From Glaciecola sp. (GTDB taxonomy: Bacteria; Pseudomonadota; Gammaproteobacteria; Enterobacterales; Alteromonadaceae), in NCBI GenBank assembly GCA_029246415.1, contig JAQWNF010000029.1:62001-126000 (forward strand): DNA of 64,000 nt, in the 5' to 3' direction. Made by a program: the position numbers and the translations under genes. Below are positions 54,873 to 64,000 of this stretch, piece after piece. Below the pieces are notes generated by a model. The model was not told the DNA's origin, ran no database searches, and saw only the letters and a list, made by a program, of their open reading frames with translations. The stretch's first letter is position 1. Each line of letters opens with the position of its first letter.

Positions 54873-55592
54873 ATGCATAAATTATTAATCATTGACGATG
54901 ATGTCGCATTGACACAAATGCTACAGGAATATTTAGGCCAGAACTCACTCGAGGTGACAGTCTGTAATCATCCTATTACTGGGGTTGAGACGTTACGTGA
55001 GCAGACGTTTGATGTGTTGTTGTTAGATGTCATGATGCCCGAAATTGATGGTTTTGAAACATTACGCCGTATTCGCCAGTTCTCTGGGATCCCTGTGATT
55101 ATGTTAACGGCCAAAGGTGATGATTTTGACCGTATATTGGGATTGGAGCTAGGCGCAGACGATTATTTGCCAAAGCCATTTAACCACCGTGAACTAGTCG
55201 CCCGGATCAAAGCGCTGACACGACGTTGGATTGATAAAAGTTTAGTCAGTGATAATACTGATAATGTTGGTTCTGGTTCAGCTAAACCATTAAGTCTTAA
55301 TGGTATTACATTAGATGTAACGCAGCACAGCGTCGTAGTCGCGCAGCAGTCGGTTGATCTCACCGGCACTGAATTACATTTACTGCATCAGTTAATGCTT
55401 CAACCAGGTAAAGTTGTCAGCAAAGAAGTGTTAAGCAAAGCGGTATTAGGGCGTCGCTTAAGTGCGTTTGACCGAAGTTTAGATATGCATGTGAGTAATA
55501 TACGTAAAAAACTCGCACAACATGACCTCACTGATGTTATCAAAACGATCCGTGGTACCGGTTATATTTTCGCTCTCAAGGAGTATAATTAG
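54873..55592 (+). CDS. cpxR: Response regulator CpxR
   Basis: OmpR-family regulator of about 239 residues. The receiver has Asp8-Asp10, the phospho-acceptor Asp52 in DVLLLDVMMPEIDG, and the lysine in LPKPFNHREL. The winged-helix DNA-binding domain has LTGTELHLLHQLMLQPGKVVSKEVLSKAVLGRRL and RSLDMHVSNIRKKL. The SAFDRSLDMHVSNIRKK segment and the gene neighbourhood support CpxR rather than another OmpR member. The start given follows AGGAAGG. Its TAG stop overlaps the GTG start of cpxA. Confidence 0.92.
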   Translation: MHKLLIIDDDVALTQMLQEYLGQNSLEVTVCNHPITGVETLREQTFDVLLLDVMMPEIDGFETLRRIRQFSGIPVIMLTAKGDDFDRILGLELGADDYLPKPFNHRELVARIKALTRRWIDKSLVSDNTDNVGSGSAKPLSLNGITLDVTQHSVVVAQQSVDLTGTELHLLHQLMLQPGKVVSKEVLSKAVLGRRLSAFDRSLDMHVSNIRKKLAQHDLTDVIKTIRGTGYIFALKEYN

Positions 55593-56974
55593 TGAATCTA
55601 CGTCAGTTAAATCCAAGTAACAGTTTGTTTGGCCGAATTTTCATTTGGTTTTGGTTGGCGACGTTAGTTATGCTCGGTAGTGGTGTGTTACTTTCTAGGT
55701 TATTAGTGTCGAATGTGTCATTAGATGAAGTAGATGAGATCAAACTACAACGCGCAATGGTGTTTGCAGAGCGTATAGAGCGACGCCTTGAGCAAGGGCA
55801 AACTATCCAACAAGCCATTACTCGAAATCAACGAGCACGTGGGCTTGTGGTGGTATATCCACAAGGTGAACGCAAACCCGTACTGAGTTTTCCGCAGCCG
55901 TTATTACGCGAATGGCACGCATTTAGGTCGCTGTTAGATGAGTCCAAAGCTTGGGATATAAGGTTGCATAACAGTCACTTTATTGGACCGATTGCCATTT
56001 CAAACAATGCACAAACTTATCAAGTTTTTATTGGTCGTTTATTACCTCGAGATCAAGTTGAAGACGATTTTTCGATTGGTATTATAGTCATGATAGTCGC
56101 GTTAATTTTAAGTGCACTATTTTGCGCAGCTTTAGTCTCTAGCCTATCAAAACCGATTGCTTCTTTGCGCCAAGCCACCAAAGAAATTGCCGCGGGGGAT
56201 CTCGCTTCTCGGATCACGGGTTTGACCCACCGCAAAGATGAAATTGGTCAATTAGCTCAAGATTTTAATCAAATGGCGGCTCGAGTTCAGTCTTTGGTAG
56301 ATAGTCAGCAGCAACTACTAGCCAATGTATCACATGAGTTACGCTCACCGTTAACCCGCTTACAACTAGCGGTTGCATTATTAGACGGGGCATCAGATGA
56401 ACAGACAAAAGCACAAAATACCCAGCGTATCGATAAAGAAATTAAAGAAATCGATAGTCTCATTGGCCAGTTACTAACCCTTGCAAAAGTCAATACACAA
56501 GAAGCCGTAACTGTCGAAAACTACTCTTTAGCAACATTGCTACAGCCATTAATTGATGACGCGATATTCGAGGCTCAAAGCATGTCCAAAACACTGCAAG
56601 TCAGTTCAATACCGGATATGACTATTCAGGCACAGCGGGAGTTGTTTAATAGCGCACTTGATAATATTTTACGAAATGCGCTACGCTTTGCGGAGCATTT
56701 CGTGACGATTGATGTACAAAAGTCGGCTCGCAATGGACAACAAGGTATTAATATTAGTATTTGTGATGACGGAGCGGGAGTGGAGGAACAAGCGTTAACT
56801 CAGCTGTTTGAACCCTTTTATCGTGCACACAATCAAGTGGCAACATACAATGGTGCAGGCTTAGGCTTGGCTATCGCATCTGCGGCAGTCCAGCATCATG
56901 GGGGGCATATTCGCGCAGAGCAAAGCAAACATAATGGCTTATGTGTCATTATTTGGTTACCTATATTACAATAG
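55592..56974 (+). CDS. cpxA: Envelope-stress sensor kinase CpxA
   Basis: Histidine kinase of 460 residues starting with GTG that overlaps the cpxR stop (TAGTG). Two membrane helices (about 15-36 and 160-185) flank a periplasmic domain of about 125 residues. Then come a HAMP domain (SSLSKPIASLRQATKEIAAGDLASRI), the phospho-accepting His in NVSHELRSPLTRLQLAVALL, and the ATPase domain with N, G1 (DDGAGVEEQ) and G2 (GAGLGLAIA) boxes. It senses misfolded envelope proteins and is expected to be held down by the divergent CpxP-like protein. Confidence 0.92.
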   Translation: MNLRQLNPSNSLFGRIFIWFWLATLVMLGSGVLLSRLLVSNVSLDEVDEIKLQRAMVFAERIERRLEQGQTIQQAITRNQRARGLVVVYPQGERKPVLSFPQPLLREWHAFRSLLDESKAWDIRLHNSHFIGPIAISNNAQTYQVFIGRLLPRDQVEDDFSIGIIVMIVALILSALFCAALVSSLSKPIASLRQATKEIAAGDLASRITGLTHRKDEIGQLAQDFNQMAARVQSLVDSQQQLLANVSHELRSPLTRLQLAVALLDGASDEQTKAQNTQRIDKEIKEIDSLIGQLLTLAKVNTQEAVTVENYSLATLLQPLIDDAIFEAQSMSKTLQVSSIPDMTIQAQRELFNSALDNILRNALRFAEHFVTIDVQKSARNGQQGINISICDDGAGVEEQALTQLFEPFYRAHNQVATYNGAGLGLAIASAAVQHHGGHIRAEQSKHNGLCVIIWLPILQ

Positions 56975-57232
56975 ACCTTAGTTACTTATCTTATTTTTCA
57001 ACAAAAATGACAAGATGAATGGTCATTTTGCGTATATCTTTCGTATATTTAAACATTCGTTTATTTACAAACACCCTAACAATACAACACCCAAATACCA
57101 TTAGTGTAAGGAGACACACAATAGAGTTAAATTGAGTGTCGCTAACTTTTGATTCAAAAAATAGCGTTTTAATACAATTAAGACTCGCAAGCATATTATA
57201 GAATGCTATAAATTGGCTGGGCAAAACACAAT
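56975..57232. other. Intergenic region without recognisable features
   Basis: A 258-base AT-rich gap between cpxA and an AraC-type gene. I see no hairpin terminator, riboswitch or convincing promoter. The minus-strand frame that crosses it (56991-57275) has no family resemblance or ribosome-binding support. Confidence 0.5.
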
Positions 57233-58045
57233 ATGAATTCACAGATTTCCGTTTTAATTTATGATGAGTGCGCAACTAATCCGCCGCTAGACTCGCAAGT
57301 ACCTGACGAAATTGAGTTAACTTATTGCAATGATCCACTCGCTGTCATTGATTTAATGCTGAGTAATAAAGTTGATGTGCTACTTGTAAGTGATAAAATT
57401 AAAGCCTTAAGCTGTGTCGAGTTTTTAGATAAATTAGATTCCTTCGATATCATTACTCATACCCCTGTCGCAGTATATAGCACGATTACCGATAAAAATT
57501 ATCGGACAATGTTACTCGATAAAGGTGTGGTGGATGTGTTTGAAACGCCAGTAAATGCTGAGCAGCTTACATTTAGGATAAAAATGATCCTCCGTTTGGC
57601 GGAGTTACATCAAAAATTACAACTTGTTGGTCATAAGCATGAAAGGATATCGGGTAATACCAATTACTTTTGTCTACAACAGCCCTTACCTGATAAAAAA
57701 TTATTTCCGGCATTTGATTACACTTTGGTGCAGTCTGCGATTGAGCTAATTAAGTCGGATTATACGCAAAACGATACGTTAGATGTGCTTGCCGAAAAGT
57801 TACACACGAATGAGCGCGTATTATCGAATGCTTTTTTTGCTATTTACCAATGTTCAATCTCTGCTTGGGTACGTGAAGAAAAGCTATTAGTTGCAAAAAA
57901 ACTGGTACTCAATGGGATTGGAAGTATTACTCATATTGCGCATGAACTCGGTTATGCCGATATTGCTCATTTTTCTCGGTCGTTTAAAAATCGCTTTGGC
58001 TGCTCGCCTAAAAAAATGTATCGCAAAGACTATTTTTCTAATTAA
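57233..58045 (+). CDS. AraC-family regulator with a degenerate receiver domain
   Basis: Product of 270 residues. The N-terminal half (1-130) follows a CheY-like receiver pattern but lacks key residues. The phospho-acceptor site reads DVLLVSD with Ser53 aligned to the usual Asp (an Asp follows at 54), and the switch lysine position is Thr105 (VFETPVNAEQL). The C-terminal half is a complete AraC double helix-turn-helix with LDVLAEKLHTNERVLSNAFF, then ITHIAHELGYADIAHFSRSFKNRFGCSPKKMYRK. So it is probably regulated by something other than phosphorylation. The gene 25 bases downstream on the same strand is likely co-transcribed. Confidence 0.85.
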   Translation: MNSQISVLIYDECATNPPLDSQVPDEIELTYCNDPLAVIDLMLSNKVDVLLVSDKIKALSCVEFLDKLDSFDIITHTPVAVYSTITDKNYRTMLLDKGVVDVFETPVNAEQLTFRIKMILRLAELHQKLQLVGHKHERISGNTNYFCLQQPLPDKKLFPAFDYTLVQSAIELIKSDYTQNDTLDVLAEKLHTNERVLSNAFFAIYQCSISAWVREEKLLVAKKLVLNGIGSITHIAHELGYADIAHFSRSFKNRFGCSPKKMYRKDYFSN

Positions 58046-58070
58046 TTGACATGCAGTATAGGAGATTATT

Positions 58071-58610
58071 TTGAAAAATAAGCCTTGGATAATAATAGAT
58101 TTGCGATATTTTATTGCTTTTATCGATAGATTTGTCGTGATTGAGCTGTTCAGTACTCGATATGATTTTGCGTGTGATATTAAATTATCTATCGACCATC
58201 AACCCAATACGCCTCATGGGTTATTAACAAGCCACAACACTTCGCACAATTTGCTTCAGTTGTTTGACCGATGTCAACGCGAACACAATATTTATATTGC
58301 TAATAAGCAGTACATAATGACAGCTTGTATGCGCTACATATCACAGCAAGTACACGAAAAAAACGTGGTAAATTATCTTATATTTACTAATAAATATGCC
58401 TATACTTCGCCTAAATTTACTCATACTTATACCGAGTTGTTTTCGCCAAAACACCTAATTGCAAATGTATCGACTGTTGATACAAGCTTGGAAAATATAG
58501 ATATCCCTAAGCTGTTTGAATATCTGCGCAGGGTATATAAAAAAACTGGATGTCATTTACATGACATCCAGCTCATCAGTGAGTATGTGAATAACAAAAA
58601 GGTGCGTTAA
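58071..58610 (+). CDS. Hypothetical protein, TTG start
   Basis: Unrecognised 179-residue protein. The start is TTG with a strong AGGAG site seven bases upstream, and no ATG offers a better start. The sequence is hydrophilic, rich in His, Tyr and Asn, with no signal peptide or membrane span. Low-confidence helical segments include LLQLFDRCQREHNIYIANKQYIMTACMRYISQQV. It follows the AraC-type pseudo-receiver regulator closely and may be its partner or a regulated product. It overlaps the end of the convergent acyl-CoA ligase gene by 4 bases. AT content is higher than in neighbours. Confidence 0.6.
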   Translation: MKNKPWIIIDLRYFIAFIDRFVVIELFSTRYDFACDIKLSIDHQPNTPHGLLTSHNTSHNLLQLFDRCQREHNIYIANKQYIMTACMRYISQQVHEKNVVNYLIFTNKYAYTSPKFTHTYTELFSPKHLIANVSTVDTSLENIDIPKLFEYLRRVYKKTGCHLHDIQLISEYVNNKKVR

Positions 58611-60184
58611 TCGCGCAACATTCTGCGCAGTAACTTTCCGACACTTGATTTAGGTAATTCGGTTAGTACATGTATTTCTTTTGGTACCTTGTAAGCTGTG
58701 AGTTGTTTGCGGCAATGGGCTTCAATTTCACTGGTACTAATTTCGTGGTTTAGAGACACATAAGCACAGACTCGCTCACCGGTTTTATCATCGGGTTTAC
58801 CGATTACTGCAGCTTCTAAAATTGCAGGATGCTGAGTTAACACTTCTTCAATTTCATTGGGATAGACGTTGAAACCAGATACGATAATCATGTCTTTTAA
58901 GCGATCAACAATCTGAACACAGCCGTTTTCTAAAACGATACCGACATCACCTGTCCTAAAATATCCATCATCGGTCATGACTTCAGCTGTAGCATCAGGG
59001 CGTCGCCAATAACCAACCATGACTTGTGGGCCGCGAACGGCAATTTCACCGGTTTGGCCTTGTGGTTGGTGCGACCCGTCATCCGCTAAAATAGCAATTT
59101 CGGTTCCATCTACAGGTAAACCAACCGTTCCATACTGTTCATTACCGACTTGATTAAATGCCGCAACGGGAGCGGTTTCTGATAATCCATACCCTTCGGT
59201 GATTTCACAACCAGTGACACCACGCCATACGTCAACCGCAGCCATTGTTAAAGCGGTGCCGCCAGAAATAGTCAGTTTGAGTTTAGAAAAATCACATGCT
59301 TTAAAATCAGGATGTGATGCTAATCCTACGAATAAGGTGTTAATACCGGCAAAGGTTGTAAACTGATGGGGTTTAATGGCAGCAATAAACGCATCTGGGT
59401 CGCGAGGATTCGGGATCAATAAAATATGCGCGCCACGAGAAGCAAATGCCATCATACATACTGTAAACGCATAGATATGATAGAGAGGTAAAGGACAGAC
59501 AACCATCTCATGTTGGCTTTCAAAATTATCTCCTAAGCGATCTAAAGTTTGTACGCAGTTAGAGATAATATTGCTATGTGACAATGCCGCGCCTTTGGAC
59601 ACGCCGGTTGTGCCGCCCGTATATTGCAATGCTGCAACATCATGTATATTTATCCCAGACCTTGACGGCAATTCACTTAATGCACCTTGGGATAAGACAG
59701 TTGTAAAGTTAACATACTGAGCATGCTCTGGTGCTGTGTTTGGCATCAGCAGTTCTGTTGCAGAGGTGATAATGACAGACTCCACACCAATGTCCTGAGC
59801 AATCTCTGTGTATTTAGGTAAAAAGTCTGCCAAGATAACTAATGCCTTAGCCCCTGAATCATTAAACTGATGTTTCATTTCTCTAGGGGTATATAGCGGA
59901 TTGGTATTAACAACGACTAGTCCTGCACGAAAAGCCCCATAAACGGCAATTGGATTTTGTAAAATATTGGGTAATTGGATCGCAATTCTATCACCTGCAC
60001 TCAGTCCAAGTTGGTGAACGCAATAACTAGCAAATTGTGCAGAGGCTGTGTCGATTTGCGCATAACTATAAGTTTGTCCTAGCGCGGTATAGGCTGGTAC
60101 AGCGGCATGTTGAGTAAAAAAACCTTCAATAAAATCACCAATTGAAGTTACATTTTCTGGAATAAATTCTGATTGAGTCGACAT
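58607..60184 (-). CDS. Long-chain fatty-acid-CoA ligase (FadD-type)
   Basis: AMP-forming acyl-CoA synthetase of about 525 residues. The P-loop-like motif is YTGGTTGVSKGAALSH. The adenylate-binding motif is EGYGLSETAPVAAFN, and the hinge region contains YFRTGDVGIVLENGCVQIVDRLKDMIIVSGFNVYPNEIEEVL. The C-terminal catalytic Lys lies in LPKSSVGKLLRR. The motif set fits fatty-acid activation. I chose the ATG of MSTQSEF, which has AGAGG nine bases before it; an ATG three codons upstream sits directly on that site. It is convergent with the unknown TTG-start gene. Confidence 0.93.
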   Translation of the reverse strand: MSTQSEFIPENVTSIGDFIEGFFTQHAAVPAYTALGQTYSYAQIDTASAQFASYCVHQLGLSAGDRIAIQLPNILQNPIAVYGAFRAGLVVVNTNPLYTPREMKHQFNDSGAKALVILADFLPKYTEIAQDIGVESVIITSATELLMPNTAPEHAQYVNFTTVLSQGALSELPSRSGINIHDVAALQYTGGTTGVSKGAALSHSNIISNCVQTLDRLGDNFESQHEMVVCPLPLYHIYAFTVCMMAFASRGAHILLIPNPRDPDAFIAAIKPHQFTTFAGINTLFVGLASHPDFKACDFSKLKLTISGGTALTMAAVDVWRGVTGCEITEGYGLSETAPVAAFNQVGNEQYGTVGLPVDGTEIAILADDGSHQPQGQTGEIAVRGPQVMVGYWRRPDATAEVMTDDGYFRTGDVGIVLENGCVQIVDRLKDMIIVSGFNVYPNEIEEVLTQHPAILEAAVIGKPDDKTGERVCAYVSLNHEISTSEIEAHCRKQLTAYKVPKEIHVLTELPKSSVGKLLRRMLRD

Positions 60185-60282
60185 GACGCGCATCCTCTAT
60201 TGTAATATGTATAATGGAATTTTCATTTGTGGTAGTTTGCCTGATATTGTGCGGTTTTTACAATTATTTTACATTATTAGTT

Positions 60283-60744
60283 TTAGTGATATTCTGATAG
60301 GTAAGATTTTTTTGGATAGACGAACAAACAGGCACCAATTAGCCCGCTTAATATTTGCAGTACTAAACCAAAATCACGCGCTCCAGCAATTAACGTAACT
60401 TGTAATATTGGATACATAGCAATATGAATAACGCCGATAGCGATACCGCCAGCAAGCACATAGCTAACTTCAGCGACAGTGCCTTTGGCATCAGTGAAAT
60501 GTAATATTGCAGTGCAAATTAACCAACCCAATAACAAGCCTACAGCGATGATCACGCCATATGTGGGTAGCAGTCCTAGCCAATCTTGCGAGGTCATATT
60601 GAGGCGTTGGGCTAGATTTACTGAGATGTCAACGCGACTCAATTGCGCTAGGTTAAATTGGGTATGTGCCATACTTGCAAGGGTAAACGTCAACAACCAA
60701 GCGCGTAAAAAGCGCCACCAAGGCCAAAGTGTGATGTTGCGCAT
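60283..60744 (-). CDS. Hypothetical integral membrane protein
   Basis: About 153 residues with three or four hydrophobic helices: near the N-terminus WRFLRAWLLTFTLASMAHTQF, then TYGVIIAVGLLLGWLICTAILHF, then VSYVLAGGIAIGVIHIAMYPILQV and FGLVLQILSGLIGACLFVY. I do not recognise the family, although small four-helix proteins of this shape are common in the order. AGGA lies ten bases before the ATG; a TTG two codons upstream is less likely. It is divergent from the PQQ-type dehydrogenase, and 98 bases separate it from the ligase gene downstream. Confidence 0.65.
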   Translation of the reverse strand: MRNITLWPWWRFLRAWLLTFTLASMAHTQFNLAQLSRVDISVNLAQRLNMTSQDWLGLLPTYGVIIAVGLLLGWLICTAILHFTDAKGTVAEVSYVLAGGIAIGVIHIAMYPILQVTLIAGARDFGLVLQILSGLIGACLFVYPKKSYLSEYH

Positions 60745-60807
60745 AAACAAGGTATCCTATTAATATAATTTTTTTTCTATAGTTTGTTTCACCAAGGACA
60801 TGTCTCG

Positions 60808-62106
60808 ATGCAATGGTATCAATTTTTAATATTTGGTAAAGCTAACCGCAAAGTAAATCAAAATACGATTATTATGCTGTTGTTGTGTTCCATGTGCGGA
60901 TTTGGTCAATCTGCGCAAGCTGCATCCATTGGGCTGAGTAAAACTCAATATGGACTTTACCCTGTATTGTCGCAACTTGATATGCCTTGGGCGGTAAAAT
61001 CTGATCAGCAATCGCGTTTTTGGATCACATTAATGTCAGGACAATTGGTGGTAACTTCGCCATTGAATTTATACCAGAAACCGCAACCACTCACGACCCA
61101 AACTGTGGATTTAGATTTACCAGAATTATATGTGGCTGGGCAAGGTGGATTGATGGATTTGTTACTATTATCGGATTCGACAGCAACGCAAAAACACTTA
61201 CTCGTGAGCTATGCAAAAGGCACTGAGAGTCACAATAGGTTAGCCATACAACGCTTAACTTTAGATTGGATGCATACACAAGACCGTTGGCAATTAGCAT
61301 CCAGTCAGCTGATTTTTTCGGTCAGCCCTGACAAATCGACACCTGTTCATTATGGTGCGCGTTTAGCGCAATTAGCCGATAAGAGCGTATTGGTGACAGT
61401 AGGGGACGGCTTTGATTGGCGTGAACAAGCGCAAAATAAAGCATCAGGGTTGGGCAAGATATTACGCATGAGTGCTACTGGTGAACCTCTGGAAGATAAT
61501 CCTTTTTATCAGTCCGCTATCCCTGTGGTTACTTCAAATTCGACACCTACATCTGACTTATCGATGACAAATTGGGTCTATTCTTTAGGGCATCGTAATC
61601 CTCAAGGATTGTTAGTTGATCAGCAAGGGCTGATTTGGGCACATGAACATGGACCTGCTGGTGGCGATGAAATCAATTTGCTTCTACCTGGCCTCAATTA
61701 TGGTTGGCCAGTGGTGACTCAAGGAATTGATTATTCCGGGGCACAAATAACGCCTTTTACTCAATACCAAGGAATGACGCCTCCCGTTGTTAATTGGACG
61801 CCTTCTATCGCACCTTCTGGGTTTATTCGTTATGAGGGTAAGTTATTTCCAGAACTGGATAAGGCATTCATTGTAACGAGCTTGAAACTTAAAGGTATCG
61901 TTGCCGTGAATATAAAAGATGGAGTGTATGAGTCACAAGTTACACTCGATGCGCAGAGAATGACTGCAACTAAAGGGCAAATTTCGACTACGCCATTACC
62001 TCGATTAAGAGATATTACGACTCTACCATCAGGAGAAATTTTGATTCTGAGTGACGGTAATGATGCGCAGTTGCTACATTTAAAAATACATAAACAATAT
62101 GAATGA
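60808..62106 (+). CDS. PQQ-dependent sugar dehydrogenase (YliI/soluble GDH-like)
   Basis: Exported six-bladed propeller enzyme, about 432 residues. A signal sequence (about 23-45, MLLLCSMCGFGQSAQAA) precedes LDMPWAVKSDQQSRFWITLMSGQL. The PQQ-site landmarks SLGHRNPQGLLVDQQGLIWAHEHGPAGGDEINLLLPGLNYGWP are present, with the calcium- and cofactor-binding His, Arg and Asp residues of the soluble glucose/aldose dehydrogenase family. It oxidises aldoses in the periplasm, and the precise sugar is unknown. AAGGA lies nine bases before the ATG given. No PQQ biosynthesis genes are in the window. Confidence 0.9.
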   Translation: MQWYQFLIFGKANRKVNQNTIIMLLLCSMCGFGQSAQAASIGLSKTQYGLYPVLSQLDMPWAVKSDQQSRFWITLMSGQLVVTSPLNLYQKPQPLTTQTVDLDLPELYVAGQGGLMDLLLLSDSTATQKHLLVSYAKGTESHNRLAIQRLTLDWMHTQDRWQLASSQLIFSVSPDKSTPVHYGARLAQLADKSVLVTVGDGFDWREQAQNKASGLGKILRMSATGEPLEDNPFYQSAIPVVTSNSTPTSDLSMTNWVYSLGHRNPQGLLVDQQGLIWAHEHGPAGGDEINLLLPGLNYGWPVVTQGIDYSGAQITPFTQYQGMTPPVVNWTPSIAPSGFIRYEGKLFPELDKAFIVTSLKLKGIVAVNIKDGVYESQVTLDAQRMTATKGQISTTPLPRLRDITTLPSGEILILSDGNDAQLLHLKIHKQYE

Positions 62107-62160
62107 TCAGAATACTCGATGTTAGCTAGAGTTTGAGCCTTTATTTTTTTGAAAAAACAC

Positions 62161-62216
62161 TATAATCAAATGGTATTAGATGTATAAATAAATTAGCATT
62201 TTATGCTAAAACATCT
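62161..62216 (+). promoter_or_regulatory. acnB promoter and structured leader
   Basis: TATAAT at 62161-62166 is a perfect -10; the -35 is weak. In the roughly 70-base leader, TTAGCAT/ATGCTAA (62193-62199 and 62203-62209) with a 3-base loop lies within outer arms AGATGT (62178-62183) and ACATCT (62211-62216). This nested inverted repeat ends just upstream of the GAGGAG ribosome-binding site. Confidence 0.55.
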
Positions 62217-62242
62217 ACTCACAACAAAAAGAGGAGAATATC

Positions 62243-64000
62243 GTGTTAGTAGAATATCGTAAACACGTCGCAGAACGCGCTGCTGAAGGGATCCCACCAA
62301 AGCCGCTAAATCCGGAGCAAGTAACCGGTTTAGTGGAATTATTAAAAAATCCACCAGCGGGTGAAGAAGAGTTTTTAATTGAATTGATCGCTGACAGGGT
62401 CCCTCCCGGTGTAGATGAAGCTGCCTATGTAAAGGCAGGTTTTTTAAGTGCTATCGTTAAAGGTGAAGTCACCTCTCCCATTATTTCTAAAGATGCTGCG
62501 GTACAATTACTAGGTAATATGCACGGCGGTTATAACATAGTGACATTAGTCGATTTGTTAGATGATGCTGATTTAGCAGAACTTGCTGCTGAAGAGCTAA
62601 AGCACACGTTGTTAATGTTTGATGCGTTCCACGATGTGGAAGAAAAGCACAAAGCGGGTAATCAATTTGCAACAGATATCATGGAGTCATGGGCTGAAGC
62701 AGAATGGTTTACCTCCCGTGATGATTTACCAGAAAAAATCACAGCAACTGTATTCAAAGTGACTGGTGAAACCAACACTGATGATTTGTCACCTGCACCA
62801 GATGCGTGGTCACGTCCAGATATTCCGTTGCATGCAAAAGCGGCATTTAAAATGACTCGTGATGGCTTAACCCCAGAAAAACACGGTGAAGTCGGTCCAT
62901 TAGCGCAAATCGAGGCAATTAAAGCGCAAGGTCATGAGGTCGCCTTTGTCGGTGATGTAGTTGGTACCGGATCTTCTCGTAAATCAGCGACTAACTCCGT
63001 ATTGTGGTTCTTCGGTGATGACTTACCGGGTGTCCCAAATAAACGCGGTGGCGGTATTTGTATCGGTTCTAAAGTGGCGCCAATTTTCTATAACACAATG
63101 GAAGATGCAGGTGCACTGGTCTTTGAAGCCGATGTTGAACAAATGAACATGGGAGATGTGATTGAGATATATCCTTTCACGGGCAAAATTACCAAAAATG
63201 GCGAGACGATTGCAGAATACGAATATAAATCGGATGTATTATTAGATGAAGTGCGTGCCGGTGGCCGCATCAACCTAATTATTGGTCGTGGTTTAACGGA
63301 CAAAGCGCGTGAGTCTTTAGGTCTTGGTGTAACTGACTTGTTTCGTAAGCCAGAGCAACCTGCTGATTCTAGTAAAGGCTACACATTAGCCCAGAAAATG
63401 GTAGGTAAAGCATGTGGTGTTGAGGGTATCCGCCCTGGCACATATTGCGAACCAAAAATGACGACGGTTGGATCGCAAGATACGACTGGCCCTATGACGC
63501 GTGATGAGCTTAAAGATCTGGCTTGTCTAGGTTTCTCTGCTGATTTGACAATGCAGTCATTCTGTCACACCGCTGCTTATCCTAAGCCGATTGATATCAA
63601 TACTCAGCACACATTACCTGATTTTATGATGAACCGAGGTGGTGTATCACTGCGTCCTGGTGACGGTATTATTCACTCTTGGTTAAACCGCATGTTGTTG
63701 CCAGATACTGTTGGTACGGGGGGCGATTCACATACGCGTTTCCCAATGGGGATTTCATTCCCAGCAGGTTCTGGTTTAGTTGCGTTCGCAGCTGCCACTG
63801 GCGTTATGCCATTGTATATGCCTGAATCGATTTTGGTACGTTTTAAAGGTGAAATGCAGCCAGGGATCACACTACGCGATCTCGTTCATGCGATCCCATT
63901 TTATGGTATCAAGCAAGGTTTGTTAACGGTTGCTAAGAAAGGAAAAGTCAACGCTTTCTCTGGTCGTATCCTTGAAATTGAGGGCCTTAAAGATTTAACT
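62243..64000 (+). CDS. acnB: Aconitate hydratase B, 5' part (runs off the window)
   Basis: TCA-cycle enzyme interconverting citrate and isocitrate; the apo-form also binds mRNA. 586 codons are visible and remain open at the window end (the full protein is about 860-870 residues). The N-terminal AcnB-specific HEAT-like domain reads [20 protein letters not shown]. Then come [51 protein letters not shown] and the core [11 protein letters not shown], which includes one of the iron-sulfur Cys positions, followed by [27 protein letters not shown]. The start is GTG, with GAGGAG seven bases upstream. Very close to E. coli AcnB. Confidence 0.97.
   Translation, partial: MLVEYRKHVAERAAEGIPPKPLNPEQVTGLVELLKNPPAGEEEFLIELIADRVPPGVDEAAYVKAGFLSAIVKGEVTSPIISKDAAVQLLGNMHGGYNIVTLVDLLDDADLAELAAEELKHTLLMFDAFHDVEEKHKAGNQFATDIMESWAEAEWFTSRDDLPEKITATVFKVTGETNTDDLSPAPDAWSRPDIPLHAKAAFKMTRDGLTPEKHGEVGPLAQIEAIKAQGHEVAFVGDVVGTGSSRKSATNSVLWFFGDDLPGVPNKRGGGICIGSKVAPIFYNTMEDAGALVFEADVEQMNMGDVIEIYPFTGKITKNGETIAEYEYKSDVLLDEVRAGGRINLIIGRGLTDKARESLGLGVTDLFRKPEQPADSSKGYTLAQKMVGKACGVEGIRPGTYCEPKMTTVGSQDTTGPMTRDELKDLACLGFSADLTMQSFCHTAAYPKPIDINTQHTLPDFMMNRGGVSLRPGDGIIHSWLNRMLLPDTVGTGGDSHTRFPMGISFPAGSGLVAFAAATGVMPLYMPESILVRFKGEMQPGITLRDLVHAIPFYGIKQGLLTVAKKGKVNAFSGRILEIEGLKDLT

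Noticed and set aside
56991-57275. A 94-codon minus-strand frame overlapping the AraC gene start
   Set aside because: No ribosome-binding site, no recognisable motif, and its 5' end lies inside the better-supported plus-strand AraC-type gene.
60183-60398. A 71-codon plus-strand frame between the acyl-CoA ligase and the membrane-protein gene
   Set aside because: It overlaps the start of the ligase and the end of the membrane protein and has no family resemblance.

Overview
The window is a chromosomal stretch of a gammaproteobacterium, most likely a marine member of the Alteromonadales (Alteromonas/Glaciecola/Shewanella-like). The evidence is moderate AT-richness, the rpsU-yqeY-dnaG-rpoD block, a TonB2/TtpC-type TonB system, a BtuB gene under a cobalamin riboswitch, several TonB-dependent receptors, and AcnB, ObgE and RpoD sequences of gammaproteobacterial type. 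I saw no rRNA, tRNA, CRISPR array, insertion sequence or prophage. Genes are densely packed. Only one gene-free stretch exceeds 300 bases (15911-16295), and it holds the riboswitch.

Layout. 1-8.5 kb: obgE, then a VOC protein, two lipoproteins, an ICMT-like methyltransferase, folA, a small membrane protein, an AEC-family carrier, an HD-domain protein and a SulP anion transporter. 8.5-12.7 kb: a PadR regulator and HAAS-domain membrane protein pair with a striking operator, facing a DUF1800/DUF1501 secreted-protein pair. 12.7-18.8 kb, minus strand: ccoG-srkA (stop and start overlap), riboswitch-btuB, dsbA and an ACT protein; an FNR-type box lies before ccoG. 19-26.4 kb: a DUF3016 protein, an acyl-CoA dehydrogenase, a Nudix lipoprotein and an RND efflux pair. 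26.5-31.4 kb: the macromolecular-synthesis genes rpoD, dnaG, yqeY and rpsU. 31.4-35.3 kb: tsaD, plsY and folB-folK-uppP-HIT.

35.3-49.2 kb is the most unusual region. After rdgC come phoB-phoR-pstS-like, a beta-helix surface lipoprotein and a large TonB-dependent receptor. A complete TonB2-type energising operon follows: DUF3450, TtpC-like ExbB, ExbB, ExbD, TonB and TPR. The three promoter regions share TGTCA-type half-sites, and two share an identical 14-mer. This suggests one phosphate-controlled outer-membrane uptake system. The ExbD encoded here has Ala at the position of the intramembrane Asp that is otherwise near-invariant.

49.3-64 kb: a lipoprotein S9 peptidase, a six-TM chemoreceptor translationally coupled to a Cys-rich thioredoxin-like protein, a CpxP/Spy-like protein divergent from cpxRA with a CpxR box between them, an AraC regulator with a pseudo-receiver domain and a small unknown protein, a FadD-type ligase, a membrane protein, a PQQ-type sugar dehydrogenase, and the 5' 586 codons of acnB, cut by the window end.
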